Shown here piece after piece: positions 17,815-25,900 of a stretch of 46,454 nt of DNA. How positions within the stretch are numbered: position 1 is the first letter of the stretch; each line of letters begins with the position of its first letter. The notes under the pieces are model-generated. The model saw nothing but the letters and a program-made list of their open reading frames with translations. It ran no database searches and was not told where the DNA came from. The DNA is from a bacterium (GTDB lineage Bacteria > Zhuqueibacterota > QNDG01 > DSAB01), in NCBI GenBank assembly GCA_016931965.1, contig JAFGDT010000015.1, positions 1 through 46,454 of the forward strand. Direction: 5' to 3'. The position numbers and the translations under genes are program-made.

Positions 17815-19162
17815 CCGACTTCCTCCGTCGATAAGAAACGCTGGTCTCCTGTGTTCCTTCCATAACGATTTCATACAGAAATGCTTTCTTACCGCTTTTT
17901 TTCCTCAAAATACGACCGAGACGCTGTAAATACTCGGTCGGATTTGCACTTCCGCCTAAAATAATAGCGACATTGGCTTCAGGAACATCGACACCTTCAT
18001 TCAGAACTTTGGATGTCACAATAAACCGGTATTCACCTTGACGAAATCGATCGAGAATGGCTTTTCTTTCAACTGTATCGGTATGATGTGTAATTGCAGG
18101 AATGAGATACTTGATGGATATGGTATAAACCAGATGGTTGTCCAGAGTAAATATAATCACCCGATCTGTGCAATGTTGTTTAAGAAGCGATTCGAGCGTT
18201 TTCAACTTCTGTTCTGCACCAAAGACAATTTGTCGCATTTCTTTTCTTGCCAGTAAAGCTTTTCTGGCATGAGAATCATATCCACTCGCGCGAATAAACT
18301 GCTCCCAACGATTTCCATAAAAACGAACATGTTTTTCTTTGACGTATCCGTGATAGGACGAAGAGTATGTATCGTACATCTCTCTTTCACTTTGAGTCAA
18401 TGGAACGGAAACCCGATGAATTTCGTAGTCCGATAAATGTTCACCTTTCAGTTCTTTGATTCGTTTTTCATAAATAACCGGACCGATGAGATGGTTCAAT
18501 TGAACATGCTGCGCGTCCGATCTCCTGTATGTTGCGGTCAAGCCGAGTCGGTACGGCGCTAAACTTAATTCAGGGATTTGGATATAACTCGGCGCGGGAA
18601 GATGATGAACCTCGTCGAAAACGAGGAATCCAAAACGATCGCCGTAAAGATCAATATGTCTGTAAGCGGAATCATAAGTTGTCACCGTAACGGGATGAAT
18701 TTCATGGTATCCTCCTCCTAAAATACCGACATGAATATTAAAACTGTCTGTAATCCGGTCATACCATTGATTCGTCAAATCGATCGTGGGCGATATGATC
18801 AGTGTACTTATTTTTAATAAAGCCATCGCATGAATAGCCACAAGAGTTTTACCTGATCCTGTTGGAAGAACGACCGTACCCTGGCTATTTTCCTTTTTCC
18901 ACATCTGAAGTGCTTCTCTCTGATAAGGATAAAGATCAAAAGAATAGGCCAATTGAAGATCCAATGAATCAAATTTAGACGCTTTATCGATGAGTGAAAT
19001 TTCCATTTTGCTGAATGTACGGATGACTTTGGTATAATTGATCGCCAGGGTTCTCCAGCTTCGATTCCGGGGATCCCACTGAAAATAAGGAGGACTTGTT
19101 TTACTCTTCCAGTTTTCAAGAATGAGAGTACCTTCATGGAACCGAAGAATATAGGCAGACAT
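17801..19162 (-). CDS. XPB-like superfamily 2 DNA helicase
   Basis: The start is set at the ATG at 19162 (MSAYILRFHEGTLILE, preceded by AGGTGAT) rather than the TTG at 19183, giving 453 residues. An N-terminal damage-recognition-like domain (about 1-80) precedes the helicase core: Walker A 'LPTGSGKT', DEAH-type box 'DEVHH', motif III 'LGLTATYRRSDA', and motif VI 'QRLGRILRKKSG'. The eukaryotic RED motif position reads 'RRSD', so it is only partly kept. The size matches the short archaeal/bacterial XPB forms. It is the motor partner of the overlapping Bax1-like nuclease and follows the SPL-like gene by 31 bases. Confidence 0.92.
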   Translation of the reverse strand: MSAYILRFHEGTLILENWKSKTSPPYFQWDPRNRSWRTLAINYTKVIRTFSKMEISLIDKASKFDSLDLQLAYSFDLYPYQREALQMWKKENSQGTVVLPTGSGKTLVAIHAMALLKISTLIISPTIDLTNQWYDRITDSFNIHVGILGGGYHEIHPVTVTTYDSAYRHIDLYGDRFGFLVFDEVHHLPAPSYIQIPELSLAPYRLGLTATYRRSDAQHVQLNHLIGPVIYEKRIKELKGEHLSDYEIHRVSVPLTQSEREMYDTYSSSYHGYVKEKHVRFYGNRWEQFIRASGYDSHARKALLARKEMRQIVFGAEQKLKTLESLLKQHCTDRVIIFTLDNHLVYTISIKYLIPAITHHTDTVERKAILDRFRQGEYRFIVTSKVLNEGVDVPEANVAIILGGSANPTEYLQRLGRILRKKSGKKAFLYEIVMEGTQETSVSYRRRKSDAYR

Positions 19163-19193
19163 GATATCACCTAATTTGTTCAATTTGAGAGGA

Positions 19194-20348
19194 TCATTTT
19201 GTAATACCTAAAAATATATAATCCGATCTTTTCGGTTCATCCATATCCAGATCCGGAAATCGCTTCCATAAGCTTTGCGCAAACCAGTAATCGAGCTCTT
19301 CATTGTTTTCGGGATGCTTCCCCATCACACGATCCCAGACATCTGAAGATTCCATACAGAAATAGATGAACAGATCGTCATGCTGTTCTTTTAACCAGGA
19401 ATAGATTTTTCCATACATCTCAACGCGGAGCGGCTTGGGGTACCTCATTTTTCCGTCGAGCCCCCGGATCATTTCCTCGTAGACAATGCGGCTCTTGGGA
19501 AACCGTTTCTGGATGATTCCCTTTAAAATGGGAGGATAGCGCAAACTGCCCAGGCTGATCCAGGCGATTCGTGATCCATCAATATACGAAAATATCTTCT
19601 GGATGAGTTCTCTGTAAAGTGATTCCCAGTGATCGACATGGAGTATTGGATCAAAATGGAAACCCAGCAGAAATCCTTTCTCCTGGCATTGCTGTGCGGC
19701 GCGTAACCGATCCACAACACGGTCGGCATGCAACTCTTCCGTCCCTGCAATTGTTTGTGGATTTAAAGACCAGGACACAACCACATGTGGATCGAATGAC
19801 TCAAGAAGCCGATCGATACAAGTCGTCTTGGTTTTAAACTCGATGAGCGTATTTCTCTTCTGGGAGAAATATTGAATCAATGGACTTGAAATACCCGTGA
19901 CGTCATCCAGGGCAAGACTGTCCGTCGATTCTCCCGTTCCAAACCGAAACAACCTTCCGCGCTGTTCTGATAAAAGCCGATCAACACTTTTAAAAATATC
20001 GGGGAGATTGATATAGAGCGAAATAGTAGGTTGGTCGATCACACATTGAAGAATACAGTAGGTACAATCAACCGGACACTGCATCATCTGATTAATCACA
20101 GTATATCGGCAACAGAGGTAAGGAGGAAGCGTTCCAGGACAGGGCTTGACCAGCCCGCCTTTCTGTTCTGTGATCAACAGAATCCGTTTTCCTTGAGAAA
20201 GGGATATTGGAGATAAAACCGATTCCAATTCATCTTTTTTGACAATTTTGCAAGGAATACCTTTACATTTCTCAAGGATGGATTGAGTCAACTTGTCATG
20301 GGTCACATTTTCATCGATGAAAATTTTTTCTAAAAAAGGTTTCATCAT
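19194..20348 (-). CDS. SPL-family radical SAM protein lacking the spore photoproduct lyase donor cysteine
   Basis: This 384-residue protein has the radical SAM cluster motif C91-x3-C95-x2-C98 ('CPVDCTYCILQ') at nearly the same position as in spore photoproduct lyase, plus the family string 'RFGTGESTDSLALDD'. True spore photoproduct lyases have a hydrogen-donating Cys near position 141 in 'AACTSD'; here the aligned residue is Glu140. The chemistry is therefore probably not thymine-dimer reversal by the classical route. Its operon with helicase, nuclease and a ParB-like protein suggests nucleic acid as substrate. Its ATG overlaps the ParB-like stop by 4 bases (ATGA). Confidence 0.88.
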   Translation of the reverse strand: MMKPFLEKIFIDENVTHDKLTQSILEKCKGIPCKIVKKDELESVLSPISLSQGKRILLITEQKGGLVKPCPGTLPPYLCCRYTVINQMMQCPVDCTYCILQCVIDQPTISLYINLPDIFKSVDRLLSEQRGRLFRFGTGESTDSLALDDVTGISSPLIQYFSQKRNTLIEFKTKTTCIDRLLESFDPHVVVSWSLNPQTIAGTEELHADRVVDRLRAAQQCQEKGFLLGFHFDPILHVDHWESLYRELIQKIFSYIDGSRIAWISLGSLRYPPILKGIIQKRFPKSRIVYEEMIRGLDGKMRYPKPLRVEMYGKIYSWLKEQHDDLFIYFCMESSDVWDRVMGKHPENNEELDYWFAQSLWKRFPDLDMDEPKRSDYIFLGITK

Positions 20349-21298
20349 ACAATCTTGAACATCTCTTCAAATCGATCCAAATTTTCTTTATTCGATAAAA
20401 TCTTATCGATACACTTTAAATCATCTGCTGTCCGAATCTTTACTCGCAGTTCAACACCCGGCTTCTCAAGCGATCGATCCCATTTCAACTTGACTTGTTC
20501 AGGCAAAAGGATCGCTTTGCTTAAATGGACCAGGGAGCGATTCCAAGAAGCCAATTTGGGATATCGCCTGTCCATCAACCGTTCTTTGATTTTAAAAAGT
20601 TTTTCATGTTTCGAGTCATCTCGATTGTCCATGATCCGACCTATTTCAAGTTGATTCAATACCACTTCAACCGTCAGATTTTCTCTCCCCGAAATATCAA
20701 TCAGCATGGAAATAATTTCGGACAATTCTACACTGCGAACCTGAAGTTTCATAGCCATATCAACCAGAAGTTCCTGTTGGTGGATGGTCAATGGATTGAA
20801 CATCCTTGTCTGCTTTAGTGAAAGATTGTACATTTCTACATAGTGTTGTACGGATATTGAATATTTTAGAATACATTTGATTTCATCAATGGTTTTGAAT
20901 TGTGCAGGGATTTCCAGAATCGGAAGAAAATCCTTCTCCATTAATTCGAATGGCACTTGAAGACCCTCAAGAATGTGAAGCACCCTTGCCTTCTCAATAA
21001 GATTAAACATTCGACAAATCACCTTTTCCAAAAGAACAAACCGAAATGCTTTTTCGATGGATAAGCTTTCTGGCTTAACCATGACAGGAACATGAGAAAG
21101 ATCCAGTTCACGGGCTACATGAAAACGTCTGAAACCGGATATCAGCCGATACTTTCCTTCCATCGGTATGACCTGAATGGGCGTGAGAATGCCGCTTTCT
21201 TGAATCGACCGTTTAAGATTCGTGTGTTCTGATGGTGATGTAAAACAAAAAAAGAAATCTTCCAGGATTTCTTTTAAAAGTATTTCTATCACTTTCAT
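20345..21298 (-). CDS. ParB/Srx-domain protein heading the repair-like operon
   Basis: This 317-residue protein has a ParB N-terminal domain in about residues 20-90, with 'NLKRSIQESGILTPIQVIP' and 'GKYRLISGFRRFHVARELD', the latter matching the GERRxRA CTP-binding box. The middle is helical, as expected for a ParB DNA-binding linker, and the C-terminal 120 residues match no domain I recognise. No ParA gene is nearby, so chromosome partitioning is unlikely. It more probably serves as a DNA-binding or CTP-switch protein for the helicase/nuclease operon. No clear ribosome-binding site is seen. The gap to the HAD gene upstream is 64 bases. Confidence 0.82.
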   Translation of the reverse strand: MKVIEILLKEILEDFFFCFTSPSEHTNLKRSIQESGILTPIQVIPMEGKYRLISGFRRFHVARELDLSHVPVMVKPESLSIEKAFRFVLLEKVICRMFNLIEKARVLHILEGLQVPFELMEKDFLPILEIPAQFKTIDEIKCILKYSISVQHYVEMYNLSLKQTRMFNPLTIHQQELLVDMAMKLQVRSVELSEIISMLIDISGRENLTVEVVLNQLEIGRIMDNRDDSKHEKLFKIKERLMDRRYPKLASWNRSLVHLSKAILLPEQVKLKWDRSLEKPGVELRVKIRTADDLKCIDKILSNKENLDRFEEMFKIV

Positions 21299-21362
21299 TT
21301 TCTTAAACCCATTTTTGATTCACCTGATTGATAAAATAGCGATGAATCGATTTGAAAACAAC

Positions 21363-22025
21363 CTATTTTATCTCATACATGAGCGCCTTCAATTTTTGTA
21401 TATTGAGTGATGAAAGGTCATCCACAATGATGTCAGCTATTTTCAAATCCTGATTCCCGCTGTGGGGACTTCGAAATCCCACACAGGCTGTTCCAGCCGA
21501 TTTTGCAGCCTGTACACCTGCTGTTGAATCTTCAATGACAACACATTCAGATGGATGATAACCGAGCTTGCTTACTGTTTCAAGAAAAATATCGGGATTC
21601 GGTTTCGGTTTTTTTACCTCTTCACCGCTGACAATCACTTTGAGGTATGGAGAGAGATGAAATTTTTTCAAAACCAAAGAGATCAGCGCCCTGCTAGAAC
21701 TCGACGCAACGGCCATATCGATGTGATCATCTTTTAATATTTTCAGCAAATCCAACAAACCGGGTAACAGTTCCGCTTTTTCATCATAGAGCTCGAAAAG
21801 CGTTTTTTGTTGGACAGCATAGAGTTTTTCAACAGATGTATTGAGGTGATAGCGATCAATAAAGTTTTTTAGTAGAAACCGCAGTGATTTGCCCATATAA
21901 CTCTGAATTTCTTCATCGGTCACGGAGATGCCGAATTTCGCTAATAAGCTTTTCTCGGCAAAAAGATGTATCGGTTCACTATCGACAATAACTCCGTCCA
22001 TATCGAATATCACGGCGCGCAGCAA
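21363..22025 (-). CDS. HAD-superfamily phosphatase / beta-phosphoglucomutase-like
   Basis: This 220-residue protein has HAD motif I 'FDMDGVIVDSEPIHLFAEKS', motif II 'AVASSSS', the motif III lysine in 'KKPKPNPDIF', and motif IV 'VIEDSTAGVQAA'. A helical cap lies at about residues 18-80, the subclass that includes beta-phosphoglucomutase and phosphoglycolate-type phosphatases. It uses a TTG start with AAGGAG five bases upstream. It lies between the tRNA terminator and the ParB-like gene, so it may share the operon promoter. Confidence 0.92.
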   Translation of the reverse strand: MLRAVIFDMDGVIVDSEPIHLFAEKSLLAKFGISVTDEEIQSYMGKSLRFLLKNFIDRYHLNTSVEKLYAVQQKTLFELYDEKAELLPGLLDLLKILKDDHIDMAVASSSSRALISLVLKKFHLSPYLKVIVSGEEVKKPKPNPDIFLETVSKLGYHPSECVVIEDSTAGVQAAKSAGTACVGFRSPHSGNQDLKIADIIVDDLSSLNIQKLKALMYEIK

Positions 22026-22082
22026 ATCGGCTCCTTCGTCTCTTTATCAACAGACTGTTATCATCGGACGATGATTGTGATG

Positions 22083-22108
22083 AAAAAGCCCACGATGATA
22101 AGTGGGCT
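22083..22108 (-). terminator. Rho-independent terminator of the tRNA cluster
   Basis: A seven-base stem (AGCCCAC/GTGGGCT) with an eight-base loop is followed on the minus strand by five T. It lies 26 bases past the tRNA-Leu gene and before the HAD phosphatase start. Confidence 0.8.
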
Positions 22109-22133
22109 GCGTTCTATCCATTTCCCATTTTCG

Positions 22134-22218
22134 TACCGGGAGCCGGAATCGAACCGGCACGTCCCAGAGGGACAAGGGATTTTAAGTCCCTTGCGTCTAC
22201 CTATTCCGCCATCCCGGC
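22134..22218 (-). tRNA. tRNA-Leu (anticodon UAA)
   Basis: The 85-base cloverleaf has acceptor arms GCCGGGA/TCCCGGT, the T-loop GGTTCGAATCC, and a class-II variable arm (TGTCCCTCTGGGACG). The anticodon loop CTTAAAA has UAA at positions 34-36. The 3' CCA is not encoded. Confidence 0.97.
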
Positions 22219-22226
22219 AATACTTG

Positions 22227-22299
22227 AGGCGGCGAGCGGATTCGAACCGCTGAATAAAGGTTTTGCAGACCTCTGCCTTAGCCTCTTGGCTACGCCGCC
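22227..22299 (-). tRNA. tRNA-Cys (anticodon GCA)
   Basis: The 73-base cloverleaf has acceptor arms GGCGGCG/CGCCGCC, the anticodon loop CTGCAAA (GCA), the T-loop GGTTCGAATCC, and discriminator U73 as expected for tRNA-Cys. CCA is not encoded. It lies 8 bases from each neighbouring tRNA gene. Confidence 0.97.
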
Positions 22300-22307
22300 A
22301 AAAAAAG

Positions 22308-22380
22308 AGCGGGAAACGGGGCTCGAACCCGCGACATTCACGTTGGCAACGTGATGCTCTACCAACTGAGCTATTCCCGC
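22308..22380 (-). tRNA. tRNA-Gly (anticodon GCC)
   Basis: The 73-base cloverleaf has acceptor arms GCGGGAA/TTCCCGC, the D-arm AGCTCAGTTGGTAGAGC, the anticodon loop TTGCCAA (GCC), and the T-loop GGTTCGAGCCC. It is the first gene of the three-tRNA cluster; CCA is not encoded. Confidence 0.97.
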
Positions 22381-22384
22381 ATGG

Positions 22385-22513
22385 TTATTCTTCCCTTCTC
22401 ATCCTCTTAAGGATTTTCATTCTTTTTTCACGCCAGGCAATCTTTTTCTTCCGTGCAATATTCAATAGAATGAAAAGAGAAACAAACAATAAAAGAACAA
22501 CGATAAATTTCAA
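22385..22513 (-). CDS. Possible 42-residue single-pass membrane protein
   Basis: A short frame starting with TTG encodes a hydrophobic helix ('KFIVVLLLFVSLFILLNIA') followed by a strongly basic tail ('RKKKIAWREKRMKILKRMRR'). This helix-plus-basic-tail layout is common for small inner-membrane proteins. No ribosome-binding site is evident, and the frame ends 4 bases before tRNA-Gly, so it may be chance coding. Confidence 0.35.
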   Translation of the reverse strand: MKFIVVLLLFVSLFILLNIARKKKIAWREKRMKILKRMRREE

Positions 22514-22566
22514 GGTATCAATTTAACAAAAATACATTTTTTGTCAAGGGGCAAAAATAATGTTTA

Positions 22567-22746
22567 CTATTTCTTTTCTATCGTGCCCACTGTGAAAAAG
22601 CTGTAAAGATTCCGACCGCAACCATTGGGACAGTGATATTCCTGAAATATTTTCAGACACTCCTCATATTCCTTAACAGGAAATTTCTTAACTGTTTCAC
22701 AGGCTTCACACGTAATCACAAGTTCCTGATATGAGATCTTTGGCAT
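22567..22746 (-). CDS. Small zinc-ribbon-like protein (59 residues)
   Basis: An ATG at 22746 preceded by GGGGAAGAT opens a 59-residue frame ending in TAG. It has two cysteine knuckles: 'ITCEACETVKKF' (C13, C16) and 'YHCPNGCGRNLY' (C39, C43). The Cys-x2-Cys...Cys-x3-Cys pattern suggests a single structural zinc site. The function is unknown; such small ribbons can bind nucleic acid or partner proteins. It stands alone between the tRNA cluster and the large secreted protein. The balanced composition and good ribosome-binding site argue that it is real. Confidence 0.7.
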   Translation of the reverse strand: MPKISYQELVITCEACETVKKFPVKEYEECLKIFQEYHCPNGCGRNLYSFFTVGTIEKK

Positions 22747-22940
22747 ATCTTCCCCTTATCAATTGCCCAATCTCAGACGACTATAATGTAGTTCATAAGT
22801 CCTTAAATGTCAAGATTTTTTTCGTATAATTCCTGAGCTTTTCACCCTTGTTTTCAGTTGTCCGTTATTCACATTCCATCACGCTGCTAAAATGAAACGA
22901 TTGAAACAGGTAGACACATTGAATCAATCGGTTCTTACTG

Positions 22941-25900
22941 TCACTTCACCAGCAGCATTTTCTTTGTGTCCACAAATATTTTTTCAGAGCTTTGAATCTC
23001 GTTTACCTCAACAAAATAAATGTAAATACCCGAGGATACGGATTGTTCGTTTTCATTATATCCATCCCAATAAACGATATGGCGTCCAGCCGCTCTTGTT
23101 TCTCTGACCAGGCGACGCACAAGGTGACCTTGCAGATCATAAATGGTGAGCTGAATTTCGCTGTCTTGAGGCAATTCAATCACGATGGCCGTTTCCGAAT
23201 TAAAGGGATTGGGGTAATTTTGATACATTTTATAATCTGAAGGCATATTCAATGAACCGGATTCTTGTATATCAGCAGTCAGGTCTACAATGAATCCGGT
23301 CAGTACAGACAGGCCATCCGTTTGATACACGCATGGATCCCCCACACGATAAGTGACATCAGCTTGGTATTCAATATCGCTATTCTTGTGCCAAACCCTG
23401 AAATGGAGCGTATCACCGGGTAGAAAACCATCAACAATCGGAGTCTGGCTGTCGTCGCCCCAGATCGTAATGGCTGTGTTCGCACATTCCCAAATGATGG
23501 CACCGCAACAGAGACCCTCTGAACTAAAAATACCAATTTCATCTCCAGATTCTAACGGCAAGCCATCTGAATAATGCGGATCAATATCGGTTGTTATCAC
23601 CACTGTGGCGTTCTCACTTGTACTATCCGTAAACTGAAAATGATCGGTGAGAACTTCTTCCGGAACTCTTTGTGTTTGGTTCGCTGGTATCCGGACCATT
23701 AATTTGGGAAAACTTCCGGAAGGATATGTCAATATACCTGCTGAATTCAAATAAATTTTATAACCTTGTTGGGGTTGCATCTGTCCAATCTGATTAATAC
23801 CATATTCTGGAACATACGTTTTTCCTGCCCCATCTTTTGCAATAACCAGCTCGTTTTCTATACTGGCCAGTGCCACTTCAGCATCCATGGATACAGTGGG
23901 CAGGTAACCGATCATGCTCCATCCACCAGGAAGGGAAATGGCTGTCGAAGGATCAACTATGCATCCTGTAACATCCAGAGAAACCGACTCGCTAAGATAA
24001 GCTTTGTACCCCTCTTTGTAATCGATATCCCCGATGTTATTGATGCCATAGAGCGGTACATAAGTTTGACCTGTTCCATTCTTCATGATCACCAGATCAT
24101 TCACAACAGGTGCCATGACGGTTTCAACAGATGGATCAGGTGGATCCACATTGATGGAGAACATGTTCCAGCCCTGGCTGAAATCAACTGTAATGGTGAC
24201 GTTATCAGAAACATCAAACTGGCTGAGAACCATGAAACCATCTACTTCATAGAGTCCTGTACCCTGAGAATAATCGACAGATACAGTTGTCCATTCCTTT
24301 TGCTCGCTCAGGCGATATACCCTGTAGTCAATTTCCTCTCCCGTCTGGAAACCATCGACCTCTGGAGTCTGACCGTTATCACCCCAGACGGTGATCGACA
24401 TGTTCTGATCCTCCCACTGAGACCATCCACAGCATAATCCAGTCTGCGTGAAAACACCGACATAATCGTCGTTTTCCAACGGCACACCATCGATGTTGGG
24501 ATTGGCATCTGTGGGAAGAATCACAGTGGCATTGTTGCCTGTGGTCGTAAACTCCCATTGTTCCGGCAGGATGGTTTCTTCTTTCTCAATATGGACGGTA
24601 ATGTTTTGGTTGCCTCCGTTGGAAATGACAGAAATCAGACCCGATTCGCTGTTCCCGCTCAATTGATTACGATCCACCGTGACACTGACAGTGGCATCAC
24701 CGCTGCCACTGGCTGGAACAATGGAAGTAATCCATGCTTTTTCCGGATTTTCTGCCACGTCCCAGGTAAGTGTTCCACCCCCCACATTACTGATTTCAAA
24801 ATCCAGACTTACGGTGGTTTTGCCGAAATCCAGCGTTGTGGGTTCAACCGATAATATCGGATTGGTGGGTGTACCGATGGTGAACGGATGATCGCTCAGG
24901 TCGTACGGCATACCGTCCGTCGCATCTTCGACCTGGATGATACAGTTGGTTGAGAGTGTGTTGGGTACAGTCCAAGAATAGGATCCTGTATTGCTGATAT
25001 TTGAGGCGATGGGCGGATCGATCCAGTTGCTTCCCCCATCAGTCGAATAGGAAATGGTCACATGACTGGGTGGATTCATTGTACAGGTTTTCCAGGTGAT
25101 CTGTTTTGTCTCTCCAGGGGGCCAGATCTCGCCACCATTGGGTGTTTCGATATCGATCCAGTATAGTGTATAAAGATAGGAAAGATCATCTTCATTTGAA
25201 TAATTCGAATTTCCATGATCATTGTATGCAGCCACCCTGAAATGGTAAGAGTGATTGAGTACCGGATTGTCCATCTGATACGATGTAACATTGGCGCCCA
25301 GAACATCGAGTACTTGCCAGTTCGGATTTATAGAGGGCGAATCTTTTCTTTCCAATATGAATCCTGTTTCATCATCGGAGTTGTCTTCCCATATGATATG
25401 AATCTGCGGTGATATAATGAACACCTGAAGATTCGAAGGAGGTGCAGGTGTCTGATCTGGCAATCCACCAACGGGTGTAACTTCATCCAGAAACACACCA
25501 CCATCAACCCCTTTGGACATGCTTCCCCAAATATTGACAAAGACCTCCCTGATGGTGTAGTTTGTCGGAAAATTCGCTATCCCGGACCAGTCAAAACTCA
25601 GGTGATTCCAGGCCTGTGTATTGTAATGCTGAAGTGCTTGAGCAGCGCCAGTATAGAAATAACGGTCTTGTGCCTGGTCGCTGTCATACACTCTGAGGTA
25701 GAGATTGCAGTAGAGTGTTCCATCTGTGGACATCGCATCGGCTACCTCTACGGTATAACCCGTAGCCGACTGCCATGTACTTGAAGAAGAGAGATCCGGT
25801 GAATGAAACTGCATAATCCACCAGCTTGCACCCGGATTGCTGATGCCGTGTGCCGATGAAGTGAAACACATGATTGAGCCGTTATGATCTCCTGTCGGAT

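Noticed and set aside
17815..17874. Upstream extension of the Bax1-like gene by 20 residues
   Set aside because: The extension lies within the helicase gene, while the inner ATG has a strong ribosome-binding site and the family's typical N-terminus.
20345..21298. Reading the ParB-like gene as part of a chromosome partition locus
   Set aside because: There is no ParA, no gidAB/rnpA-type neighbours and no parS-like palindromes in the surroundings.
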